Source of the DNA: Enoplosus armatus
Taxonomy: Eukaryota > Chordata > Actinopteri > Centrarchiformes > Enoplosidae
Assembly (NCBI RefSeq): GCF_043641665.1
Contig: NC_092181.1
Location: 8,183,057-8,247,056, forward strand
Direction of reading: 5' to 3'
DNA length: 64,000 nucleotides
The position numbers were made by a program, and so were the translations under genes. Below, in pieces: positions 12,537 through 24,400 of this stretch (position 1 is the first letter of the stretch; each line of letters starts with the position of its first letter). Under the pieces are notes generated by a model. That model was given only the letters and a program-made list of their open reading frames with translations, was not told where the DNA came from and ran no database searches.

Positions 12537-14743
12537 CAGTGTAAATCACTGTTGTTAACTCTGATCACCTGCTTCCTCTCTTGCAACGTTGATGACCTTG
12601 TGGTGATTTGTTTCCCTCTCCCTGACTTTCTCTCTCTCTGGGGTGTTACATAACTTAATAAATTATGAATCAGTTTAATATATTTACAGTAAGCGATTCA
12701 CATGAATGCTGGAAATGGGAGTTTGGATAGCTTCATGCAAGAGCGACCATGCAAAGTCAAACATTTCCACCTGTTCCACCGCAATAAGAGTTGTTCATCT
12801 GATGAGGTTATTTGAGCAATGAAGTAGCCAGGAGTCCAAAAATCATACCTTATTAAAGGGACACATGAACATCAGTTTACTCATCATGGGGAGAACTATT
12901 CAGCCTGTACAACAACGGTTGTATAATGTCTTCTTTGGCTCTGGACGAGAAGACATTTTTTTAATTAAAAAAAAAGTATATATATGTATATAATCCTGAC
13001 ATCATTGCGCTTATTTAGTTTCAGTTTCAGCCTGAAACACTCCAAAGTTTTAAGGGAAGACCTGCGTTGCAAACTTGGGCTGTGGAGTTTGAAAGACATT
13101 TTTTTTGAAAGCATTTACCACACAGGGAGGGTCTAATAAAAAGACACTTATCAAGTTGCGTCATGGCCAATGTAGGATACAGAGTTTTTAAGTGTCAGGC
13201 CCATGCTAAGTCAGGATATTAATTCTAACTCTTCTAATCTGTCTCTCTTAAATCACATACCTTTATGGAATGCTTATGCTAATTGATGCTAATCCGCTGG
13301 AGTACCCCTATAAAGGAAACCCTAAAACCCTTTTAAAAAAAAAAAGCCACTTTGTTGTCCTCTGCGTTCATGGGCCAATTTTGTGGACAGCTTTTATCCC
13401 TCAGGATAGAAAACTGCATCAGTCCTTACTCACCACTTGCACTTAATGATTATGCACGCAGAGGCAAACAAGTTGACCTTATTATCAATATATTCATATG
13501 ATGATAAGCTGGAAAGCACAAAATTTCTTTTCCACCACTGGTTTAAATATTTCAGAAAATATACCCAGGGAACATCTGATATCCAATATCAAGCTCACTT
13601 TACAGCGATCATGTACAACCCACAGATTAATGCAAAGAGGTCACACCCTCTTCTCCTGCAGTTATACAAAGTTATTCGTGGAAACACTAAAAAACCATTA
13701 ACTGAAGTGGAAATAGGTGAGGCAGGGTGAGGTGAAGTGAGTACACCAAAAAGGTAAATTACCACATTTTGTCACATAATAACTCCTGGAATGTATTGGA
13801 TATCACAGATTGATGAGTATCCAAGGATGGAATTTTCTTGAGCATTTATTTGGCCCTGAGTTGCTGGCTCCGCTCCCTGACTGGACATAGAGAAGGAGTG
13901 ACATTTAATTTCACATTTTTGTCCAACATGGAGGTGTTTTTAAATGAATTCGCCGACACTATTAAAAGCACTGGTGTGTAATGGCTGATTTATCGGGCAT
14001 TTTGAGAAAAAGATCCGGGTTCTTGTGTAAGGAACATGACAAGCAGTTCTGCAGTTCCGCAGTTCCGCAGAGCTGCCCACACATTTGGATGTTAATTGGC
14101 CTGATCCTTGCCAAGGTGGAGTCAGCCTTTGTTAACACTGACCTTTGGAGTGAGTCTGCAGGCATGGATTCTTTTTAACTGAAAAAGTGTTGGTTCAGAA
14201 GAGTTTTACTGAATCACATTAATGAACATTAAGGTATTAAGCCATCATTGTGGTTATGTTTGATCTGGGGCCACGGCTTGTTTTCTTTTCTGTCTTACTG
14301 ACATCTCGGTTTTGAAATTCTACTGTATCCATCTACCTCACTGTGACTGTAGCGCTTAGCATCTAAGAAGTAAGAGTTCTTTTGGCTGAAACCTGCTGCC
14401 TTTAATGTGACTTAAGAAATAATTTGGGGAACAAAAATGTGTCTCATCTAGTTTGATCTACTGGTTCAACGGTTACTAATGTACTGTATATATACGGTAC
14501 AGAAACAGAAAATCTAGATGTCTCGCTCTTGTTGTTGCAGGAAGACAACGGTGTTTGTGGTTAAACAAAAAGGTCCGTCTCTGTAGGGATCCTTTCCATA
14601 ATGGTGTCAGACACTTGCGATAACAATCTCAGCCTGTCGGTTGCAAAAACAAGTACTTTCAGTGGACGTACTTTTCCCGCAATTGCCTGCAAGGATTGCG
14701 TTGCACGATCTACTGGACCAGTTCCAAAATGTTTGGTAAGTTT
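12537..14743. other. non-coding stretch, nothing recognised
   Basis: No gene or element I can support. A small tandem of 'gcagttccgcagttccgcag' type lies at 14042-14071. Confidence 0.4.
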
Positions 14744-14993
14744 TACTAATTTAGACACCAAAATCTGTCCAGGTTTAAAAATTACCAGAATTTCCCTCTA
14801 AGGGGAGAAACGTTCCCCCTTTGGCAGAGGAACATGAAAACAAACTTCTAGAGTCAAACTCTGCACATGCATCATTCTGCACAGTGAAGCTCAAACACAA
14901 GAGAGGTAATAATAAGAAAAACACCTTTTTGAGTGGATGGGGGCTTACATCTTTTATATATATCTCAAATAATAATGCGTACCAAAGTGCAAC
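14744..14993. repeat. 250-bp sequence exactly duplicated at 16765-17014 (copy A)
   Basis: Reading the two segments base by base, I find no difference over 250 bp. The flanks differ completely on the left. On the right they diverge after the shared 'caac'. Copy A shows no target duplication, so it is probably the source and copy B the insertion. Both contain the same 58-codon open frame, but that is a consequence of DNA identity and there is no sign that it is coding. Confidence 0.9.
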
Positions 14994-15709
14994 GTGCCTC
15001 TATTAAACTAATGTCGAAAATCCAACAGCAGTGGACAACATGATTTAGGAAAGTATTTATATACTATGGAATGCTGAATATTACAGAAATAACAGCAGAC
15101 TGTAATGATGTTGACAAACCTGTTGACGTCACAGAACACTGCCTCTCATAAACTGCTGTTAAACTTAATCTATTCATGTTGTCCGTTTTTTCCATAGCTC
15201 AGTTTGTACTTTAAATCAGTTCTGTTCATCTTGATGTCGATATGTTGTTTTTAAGCTTATATTTTTAGCAAATGTTAAAAGAGAGAAATGTGACAGAAGG
15301 CAAAGAGCGAGTCAAGTTTGTCGCTTTTGTTTCTACACGCCGCTGTTTCAGACACAACTGTGCCGAGTCATACCATCTGCCTGACAGTGATGTATCATTA
15401 TAGTCACTGACCTCCTCACAGCATTCATTTCGGAGCCTGCTCTGAAAACCCCTCATCTCATAACGTGCTGCGGGATTATTTTCTGCACCAAACTCAAACA
15501 GCAAACAATGTGACATTACATTATTCAAAGGTATTTTCTGTGTCGAGGTGTGAAGCGTATGGCTGGAGACGCACTCTCAAAGACTTCTACAAAAGTGTTG
15601 CGAAAGTGCATAGCAGCAGACTGAGCATGTCACAAAACTAAACATTTCACTAGCAAGGACCACGCCACAACAATGTCATTTGAAGCTTTAATAGAAATTC
15701 TGGAGGTAT

Positions 15710-16243
15710 TGTCATAGTCCTCCGGAGATCCTGTTTCCCCTCTTATTTCCACGTTTCCCCCTGTCCTCTTGTGTTTTCCTGTTTGATTCTGTGTGTGTCT
15801 GTCTGGGCATGGCTACTCCTGCTCTGGAGCACCAGTGATCAGTGCACCTGCCTCTCATCATCCAATCAACCCTGCAGTGTATCTACCCCGGCCCTCCCTC
15901 CAGTCTTCGTTTGTTATTATGCTATCAGGCCAACTAAGTTCTCCTTAGTTTCCTTGTTGCTCGCTCTCAGTGTCTCATAGAAGTTCCTGCTCCTGCCTCA
16001 TCACTCACTGTGATCACCGGTTGCTACCTGCCCGCTCACTCTCCGCCATCCGCCCTGCTCCTCCATCCCATTCCTCCGAGCCACTGGATCACCAGCCACA
16101 GTCCACCCGCTCGTTTGCCACTGCCGCTCCTGCCCAGCCACCTTTACCTCAAGGGGACTCTGAGTTGCTTCAAACAACTGTTTAAACTTACATCAGAGTT
16201 CTGTGCTCTGCTTTTGGGTCCACTCAGTGTGCTTACCATAACA
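15710..16243 (+). mobile_element. solo LTR (Gypsy-type), 534 bp, 5-bp target duplication GGTAT
   Basis: The element begins TGTCATAG and ends CCATAACA, so it has the TG...CA ends of a long terminal repeat. GGTAT lies directly before it (15705-15709) and directly after it (16244-16248), a 5-bp target site duplication as made by most LTR integrases. Its C/T-rich body and the closing 'gcttttgggtccactcag' block resemble fish Gypsy LTRs. No internal region, primer binding site or second LTR is adjacent, so this is a solo LTR left by recombination between two LTRs. The plus orientation is inferred from the end-proximal block. Confidence 0.8.
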
Positions 16244-16248
16244 GGTAT

Positions 16249-18470
16249 TGGATGTCAAAGACTGAGTTGAGTATGAGGTTGACAGAGATCGTTAAGATTG
16301 TTGCGAATGCAGGAGCGGTATGCATGAGATGACCAGATTCCTGTTTTGACAAGCAAGGTAGGCTGAAAGAGTACTTGGAGCGAAGCTGTTAAGGATGGCT
16401 TCTTGAGAAGCGTCTTGAGAGGTTTCCCAGCTATGGAGCTAGTAGAATGTTGTGGCTGAAAATGGTGGGACTGGTATGGGATGAGAATCCGATTTTGGGG
16501 CCAAGTGTCTGAATTTCTGAAATGAGAAACGAGATAGTGACTCAGCTATGCTGTTGTGATAACCAGGAATGTGGGCTGACCTGAAGATGAAATGAGATTT
16601 TGAGCTGAGAGCCCGAGATTGACCTTTGCTTAGGATCTTTACGACTGCGATGTTATCAGACTGGATGCCCAAAAAGTGGCAGCTATGACAATGGGCTATA
16701 GCTCATGAAGCATGGATGGAGGAGAGCGGGACTCAGTGTAGAGAGATTTCAACTCCGAACTTACTACTAATTTAGACACCAAAATCTGTCCAGGTTTAAA
16801 AATTACCAGAATTTCCCTCTAAGGGGAGAAACGTTCCCCCTTTGGCAGAGGAACATGAAAACAAACTTCTAGAGTCAAACTCTGCACATGCATCATTCTG
16901 CACAGTGAAGCTCAAACACAAGAGAGGTAATAATAAGAAAAACACCTTTTTGAGTGGATGGGGGCTTACATCTTTTATATATATCTCAAATAATAATGCG
17001 TACCAAAGTGCAACTCCGAGGGCCGAGCAGAAGGAAACCTTCTCCCTCCATAGTAGCCACCGAAACCTATGGAAGGAGCTGCATCCGTGTAAAGTTGAAT
17101 GTCCTCGCGTTGAGTGATGAAGTCATCATAAAAGAAGCAAAGGCCAGCTGCAGCTTTAGTAAGAAGGTTGGACAGGAAGGATTTTGCAAATGGAATAATT
17201 GAGGTGGCCAAGGAGGGCTAGTAGCTGGCGTTTGGTGCATCTGTCTGCCAGGAGATATTTCGACAGAAGCAGAGTGATGCGCTGTATTTTCACTGAGGGC
17301 AGAGATGCCTGAAAGGAGATTGAGTCCAGGGTGATGTCTAAGAACTCAATGGATGTGCTAGACCCTGAGGTTTTCTCTTCGAGTTCAAGTTCTGAGAAAG
17401 CGTTTGTGGGAGTAGTAAGACCGAGATGAGGAGGGAAAGACAATTGTTGAGAAACTGGAGTGTATATAAGGGAATATGTTGTTTTTAGTAAGGATCCAGC
17501 ACAGGGCTTCTGAAAGAGACTCGAAGATCTTGGGACTGGTTCTGCACCCTAAGGCACCTGAAGGTAAGGCGCACGGGAAAAATAATGGCTCCTTTCCAGC
17601 AAACCCCCCAAAAATGCTAGAAGTCTGGATGAATGGGCAAGACTTTGAATGTGCTGGAAAGCCAAGCTCCCTCGCCTGCCAAACGGATAAGGGTGATGGC
17701 GTGATCGATGGTTGCATATTGCATGGAGAAGGGGGGGGTAGACCAGTTGAAAATGAAAGAAGAGGCTGAGAATCACCATCTTGATTAACCTGTGGTGGTG
17801 GCCTTTGAGTTGCCGGATGGGGCTCTAGTGCTGCCATGTTGACTATGAAAGAAAAGGGAGGAGCAGAAGCCGTATTGCTGAAGGAAGGGTAGAGGAAGGG
17901 ATGGTGGGATGTGTACAGGAACTTTGTGAAGCCTGTGAACACACTGCAATCACCTGAGACAAATCAGACACAGAGAGAGCAGGCACTGGGGGAAATACAA
18001 CCTCTCTGATGATGCAGGCTGTGGAGGCAGTGGAAGCCCTGTGACATTGAGCGTGACGACGCTGGCGGTGGTTGGCTCTGGCAGGGACCCAGAAGTGCTG
18101 GAGGCCCCGATGGTTGCTGTCGCCGGAGTGTTGATAGAGGCTAAGTAGAGATGAAACAACCTCGCTTTATTGTCGTTGCTGTGGAAGGGAATGTCTTTCC
18201 CTTTCAGGAATTGTTGGATGTGGGCGACGGTCCAGTCTCTGACGTCGGGCTCCGTTTGTGGACGCGGTGACGGCTGAATCGAAGAGAAGGGCGGTAGATG
18301 GCCGAGACGAGAGATGAGGAGAGGGTTGGCGCCGGTTCCCGCGGCTATGCCTGAGGCGTCGGCGGTTTTTGGCCCTTGCTGACGGAGGAGAGGAGGCCTG
18401 AGATCTACCGGAAGTCGAAGAGATCTCGGTAGGGGAGCTTGAGTGGAGATGCCGGCGGGGTCCGTGGCAT
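16249..18470 (-). mobile_element. decayed DIRS-like (tyrosine recombinase) retrotransposon
   Basis: Read on the minus strand from high to low coordinates, the domains follow DIRS order. First comes a gag-like block (about 18235-18110) with 'DWTVAHIQQFLKGKDIPFHS' and 'NKARLFHLYLAS'. Next is reverse transcriptase: 'ESLSEALCWIL' near 17500, then 'IEFLDITLDSISFQASLP' and 'CTKRQLLALLGHLNY' at 17350-17190. Then RNase H: 'IQLYTDAAPSIGFGGYYGG' at about 17090-17030 and, after an insertion, 'GIQSDNIAVVKILSKG' and 'AHIPGYHNSIAESLSRFSF' at 16672-16510. Last is the start of a recombinase-like region ('NSFAPSTLSAYLAC', about 16400). The RT catalytic Y-x-D-D box, expected near 17460, is not readable, and several frameshifts and stops break the frames. 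A 252-bp insertion sits at 16759-17010. Outer ends are not defined. Confidence 0.8.
16759..17010. mobile_element. 252-bp insertion in the DIRS element with 9-bp target duplication (copy B)
   Basis: CAACTCCGA occurs at 16750-16758 and again at 17011-17019, on either side of the inserted block. Removing the insert and one repeat restores the DIRS RNase H reading ('PSEL' followed by 'KSLYTESRSP...MLHEL'), so the junction is exact. Bases 16765-17010 equal 14744-14989; only the first six bases (acttac) are not in the donor. I see no terminal inverted repeats and no poly-A tail, so it does not look like a MITE or a SINE. Confidence 0.85.
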
Positions 18471-21400
18471 GTTAACCACTGAGCGCAAGCGGCTCTGCTG
18501 GGATGCTTGGCTGTGGTCTGATTGCTGTGTCATGGCTGGAGGATAACCGGTGTCGAACAGATGCGGCCCATAAAATCATAACAGTCAACTGAGATGCTCC
18601 GTAGAGCTGAGGGGAAACTGCAGTGTGAGGTGATGATTCTCAGTGGGGTTGTTACTAAGAGTGATCCCTCTCACATTAAACATTTATTGTAACATATTTA
18701 ATACAATTTTACTATGAAGATATTGACTAGAGCATCTTTACGTATTTGTTTCCCTCATGGTATCTTCAAACTAAATGGAAGCAGCAGTTGGTTTGTTTTT
18801 TTTTGCTGAAAGTTCTGAAATGGCCACATTAAATGACTTTGCGTGTAGCAATGCACGTAACCCTGTCAATGTGAAAAACCGTGGGTAAGCGGCCCTTTTT
18901 AATTTATATTTTGTAGTGTCTATTGCAGCATAATTTCAGTCCTTTCAATAGCTTTGTGGAGAAGGACAGCTTTCTGGTAGTGTGCTGCTCACTGGACACA
19001 ACCTGCAGTAGCCCAGCAACAGAGACAGGGCGGCTAATCAGCTGAAGAACAGCAGCAGCTCCAGCGTTCACCCTGCAGCCACCAAGTTAGAGGAGGAGGC
19101 CTTTGACAAGGATCCAAGACACTGAATGCTGCTGGGAAGTTGTGGAGGTTCTCTCTTAAACCCTTTTAATCCAGGTATGATGGTAGACAGAGGCGTTGGA
19201 TCAAATAGTTTGTCTATTCTGTCATCTTTGCTTTGCAAATTTAAAGGGAAACAGCCTCTTTTTTATTGACCTGCTGTGGAGGAGAGTGAGGTGGGAATAA
19301 CTGGCAGAAGAAAGGTAAATACTCCCCCTAGTGGGTTGTCATGCTGTGTGGTGAGCAGAGATCCAATGAGCCCTGGATCTCCTGGTCCAGCACACTAACC
19401 TAAGATACTCAACAGCCTCTTCTTCTTTCCATAGTGAATTCAAAGGCAACATAAACTCACCAACAGAGACAGGCACTGTCTTGCATATTGACATAAGGCT
19501 TTAATTTAGCTGTCAATACAGCCCCAAACCATAAATACAACAGTCTCAGCATTGTGCAGACAAATGCCTATTAAGCTCCAGACTGAAACACAGTAAACAG
19601 CCTGTCCAAGGCCACTTATTTCATATACATTACAAAATTCCTTTATTATTTGAAGGTTATGGAAATAGAGTTTATCATGCAGAGATGACTAATGAATTGA
19701 TAGTGATAGTTTTCAGTGCTCATAAATGTTTGATCCTGTTATGTGTACACAAGACAAAACCTATTCAGTTGTTGGAAATTCAAGGCAAATAAGTCATTAC
19801 CACTACTTCGTCTTCAGATTACTATGCTAATGTAATTAGTTTTGTGTGCTCATTCTGCAGTGATTGAGGAGTGCACAAACCGTGGCTGTCATTCCAGGCT
19901 GTGTGCCTCGCTGATTTGAAATGTGAAATATTGTACAAATGACCACAGTCATTTGCTGGCGGAGGGTGATAAAACTTTCCCAGCTAAATATACCAAGGGA
20001 GAGAGGAGATAAAATATACGCAGGGAAAATTGTCTTGGAAGCCAAGTGCTACAAAGTGAGAAAAAAAAACAAAAAAACATGATCATGATGCATGCTTTGT
20101 ACACATGCACACATTGAGTATTAATTCAAGAGGCAGAAATATGTAAATGAACCTAGCAGTGTTGACAAAACATGAGTCAAAGTCAGGGGACAAAGGGCCA
20201 CATCAGTCCACTATTTCCCAAATATCCACACTGATGGTTCATCCTGGTCTGCGTGCATTAAAAAGTTGGCAACAAAAACATCACTGAGCCCCGGCAGGTT
20301 ACAGTGATACAGTGATAAAGCACAGGCAGTAAGGGTTTGGTCACACCAGCATTTTGCAGTGTGAAGCTTTCACGTGGAACTTCAACGTTTACGCGTTTAC
20401 GCGCATTGTTAGACGGCGCCGACCCTCAAGGGAATGGAAAGCCATAGTCTAAAGTGAACGAAGCCATCAGTGTTGCACCATCCATTTTTATACAACCCCC
20501 TTTGCCAAATAAGAAGCAAACCACATCAAGCCCCCCCCCCCCCCCCCCTAATAATTTAACCTTCAAGCATTGATACGCAGTTCATGAAGTGTAACTGTGA
20601 GCTTCTGAAATTGATGTGACACTGTCAGCTAGATCGTGTCACGGCAAAAAAAACTCACCACCCTGCTGGTCTCGCTCGACTGCAGAAAAACGCACAGTCC
20701 ACTCGCAATGGAGAGATGGAGTCCTGGAGTAACTCCCAGTCACCGCCACCGTTCCATTAGCTTCTGCAACGCGCCGCAGTTGATCAATGAGCATTTCATT
20801 CATCTGTCTTTTATAAGACGAAGGGCTATCTACTACGGCACTTGTTATTAGAAATTGAAACCTTTTGTGATTTTAACAAAGTTTATACAAGGATTCATTT
20901 GTTCACACACGAAAAAAAAATGTCTTCCACATCCATGATATCCACCAACACGAATTCTCACAGTTTTGTAGATGTAATCTCCGCTGTCTAAAATGTCGAC
21001 GCCGTCCCGCCCCCTCCACCGTGCTAATGCTTGTCTGAGCTAGCCACAGCCACTCGGCCCGCCTGTGGACTCGCCTCTTCTGTCGAGCTGGAGGCGTTCA
21101 CCCAGCGATGGTCAAGGCCTTGTGGCAAATGGTATTCAACGAAAGTATAATTTACCTAGTCCTTTTCCACCCTTATTTCGACATATGGGGTGAACCTACT
21201 GTTGAGTAGTCAAATGGATTTTTAGTCATTTGTGTTAACTGCAAATGTCGATGTCAATGTTTTCTCATGCCTGGAAGTTCTGCTTTCACTTGGCTCACTA
21301 AACGCTTGCAGAAATGACGTCAATTAGCTACAGCTAATATATTCTGCTGCCAGAATACATTGTGTTAGTTTTTTTCAATTTCAAGCAGCAAAAGCAACTG

Positions 21401-24400
21401 TCAGCGCCTGCTGTAAGCCTGCTACCTTTTTGTGCATTGCTCCTTGCAAAAAGAACAGGGAGATAAAAGATTCAGCAAGAGGTTCGTTGGCCTGAGAGCT
21501 TAGCGAATGTAGGTTTTTGCCAAACCTGGACCCTACTCCTGAGGGACTTCAGACTCTTGCCCTCATTTTCTAAAGTCGGAAAATTATTATTAACTTACTT
21601 ACAGAATTAACATTACTTGAGCTTCAGCTGATAGAATTTGCTGAGAAGTCTCCAACTTGAATGTTTTATACATTGGTCTTTGCTAATGAGAGCAAGCGGA
21701 TGAAAGATTTGCCGGCCTCGGAGCACAGCGAGTCTGGGTATTCTGCCGACCTGGACCCAACCCGACACCAGACACTACGACATTGAAAGACCAGAGGGGG
21801 TGCCTTTGAAAACCCAACACAGAAACATGTATTGAATAGAAGTTAGAGTGGTTCCAGATGTCTGGCAGGTCCTGTTCATGTTGACATCAGCGTATCGTCA
21901 GTTCATCTGATAATGCTTGGCCTTAAATTCACCCCGCTGAAGGGACTTGGACTCAGTCTTGATTTAACCTTACCCAACGTGGCTCTTGTAGTCGTTGGCC
22001 GCAGTGCAGCCCTTCACTGATGCCTACCACATCACTTGTGGTAATGGGATTTGAGCACTATGAAGACAATAGCTTGTGACATTACATGGAAACACTTCCA
22101 AGGCTAATGCCTCAAAACACTCTCTCCTCTCCTCTCTTCCGTTCTCTCCCTCTCCATCTTTGATTCTCTATTTCTGTCTCTCGCTGTCAGAGTGAATAAC
22201 GAGCCAGCTGTTCCTCTTCTCTTACCCATCCCTAAACATCGACTCCTTGTTGCCTGACGCACGGCACAGGCAGAGACATACAGTACTCCTTGCTTCACCA
22301 TCAAAGCTAATACAGTGACAATAGCCCACAACGCACCTATTAACAATTCAAACAGCAGCATAAACAAGCCCCACCGCTGCACTTGACATTGTTTTCAGGA
22401 TTCGGATTTTGCTGTATTTTGCTGTTTGAGCATGTCTGACCTAAAAATGAGCAGCCAGGACTTGTTGGATTCCAGCCTCTTCAAAGAGGAAACGTCTTGG
22501 GAACCAATTTGCCAGCTCTATGGGACGGCATTGTTTAAACTTTTCTGTAATGAAACAAAATATTTTTAGACAGATTTTTATAGCTCGTCCTATCTTGTAT
22601 TTTTTTTTTTTAGGGGCGGGGGGGGGGGGTGCACCGAGCTATCCGAGAACATTAACTGCAGTTCAAGTCAGAGAGGCGGCACGTGTTTGCCGTTATTTTT
22701 CTGGAGAGTGACAACGTCGTGAGCTGAGATTGTGCAGCTGAGGACTGGGTGAACTTTATACAGAGATAAACCCAACGGTAATGAGAGAAAAGTCAGAGGA
22801 AGGACACTGCTGCAAAAGTGCGGCTGCTGGAGAAAGTTGCAGAGTTCAGAGACAAGGGCTTGTGACGATGTGTTTGGGAACCAGCGTCCAGGAAAACTTC
22901 CTGTAATGCCCCTTGTCATTAATTATCTGTCTGGGCAGGGTGATATCGATGAGACGTATTGACAGAAACAGCCATAACAGGATGCTGTAGGCATGTTTGA
23001 TTAAGAAAAGGAGACGAGAGGAGAGACGGGGGGGGGGGGGGGGGGGGGGGGCATTTCAAGCGCCGCCCTTTGACTTTAAAGAGACTTTAACATCAGAGAG
23101 CCCCTAACGTCTCTCCTTCTGTACTGCACCACGAATGTCCACCAGCAACGGCTTAGCAACTTCACAGCAAGGACGCTACGACACGAAACCCACTGCAGCA
23201 GCCGGCTTTTAGCTTGTGGTGTTGGTGCAACTAAAACAAGACCAATAACGACGACACTGAACCTAAAAATTCATTTCATTTATTTTCTTTGGTTTGTTTC
23301 TTGTGTTTTGTGTCCGTTTTTGTAACTCAGCATCTTCCGTGCATTTTATGGCTGCATTATTCTCACCTTGTATCTGTGTTGTCCTCTATATTCAGGTCTG
23401 GCCCTGTGGCATAGGTGAGCCGGCTGAGTTCCAAAGGTCCCGCCCTTTTTCCTGTGGGGCCCCAAGTGTTTGAAGCTTTATTTGTACATTTATTCATATT
23501 CTACTTGGGTGTGTTGGGTCTGTCACAGCTCAGTTATGATGCGCACATGTTGCAGGCTGCTGTATAAGCTTGCTTTGTTTTGAGTTTTGGTGTCTCTTTC
23601 CACCCACTGACCCCAGATTTTACATGAAATACCATAGACAAACAAAAAAAAATGTATTTATGCTAATGAGCGCACTTAATAAAGTACATAGACTCTTTTA
23701 CCTGGGTCATCGTGACTGTATTAATCTGTTAGGAGGCCGGAAGGCAAAAGTTTGCTGTCTGCTCCATATTGTTCCCCCCACCTTTTTACATGCTGTATTA
23801 CATTATATTACTGCCTCCCTAGATATATTTGTATGTAGCCTGTCATTTCCGAGTTCCAATCAAGTACAGTGCACACAACAGACCACATAACAACTTTATT
23901 ATTCACCCAGACACACAGAAACCAACCAGGACTCATATGCTGGAATAACACTGTCGAGGACCAGGTTTTCTGCATGGCAATTTAATTCAACACATCTGTA
24001 TTTAGGAATATGCTACTTATGAGCATAATATAAACTAAAACCATCTTAAGCAAAGTTTTTGACATAGGGTCCCTGTGCAAGACTCTGCTATAGTGCATAT
24101 TGTACTGGGAATAAAAATTACCTTTGTGATATTTTTTTCGCCCTTTTGAATAGTCTAACCCCTCCTAAAGCCCGCTGTAGCAATATAAAGTCAAAACAAA
24201 GAAATAAAGAGGAAGAAAAATGACACCAGAACATGCTGTACCTACTGCAAAGCGGAAGTTACCAAATTAGAAACGTCATGTCTCCAACTACAAATCTGTA
24301 CATACACCTCTTAGGTTGCTTGATGCTCTCATTATTAAATCCAAAGACCGTGAAGATGCGAATACCTAGTGACAAACTTCCAGGAGATCTGAGACTCCCT

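Noticed and set aside
14821..17117. Identical 58-codon frames starting at 14821 and 16842, as a conserved small protein
   Set aside because: The DNA is identical over 250 bp including non-coding flanks, so the shared frame is explained by duplication. There is no independent coding evidence.
17385..17942. 185-codon minus-strand frame as a separate gene
   Set aside because: Its second half is the decayed DIRS reverse transcriptase and its first half is DIRS linker read in a shifted frame.
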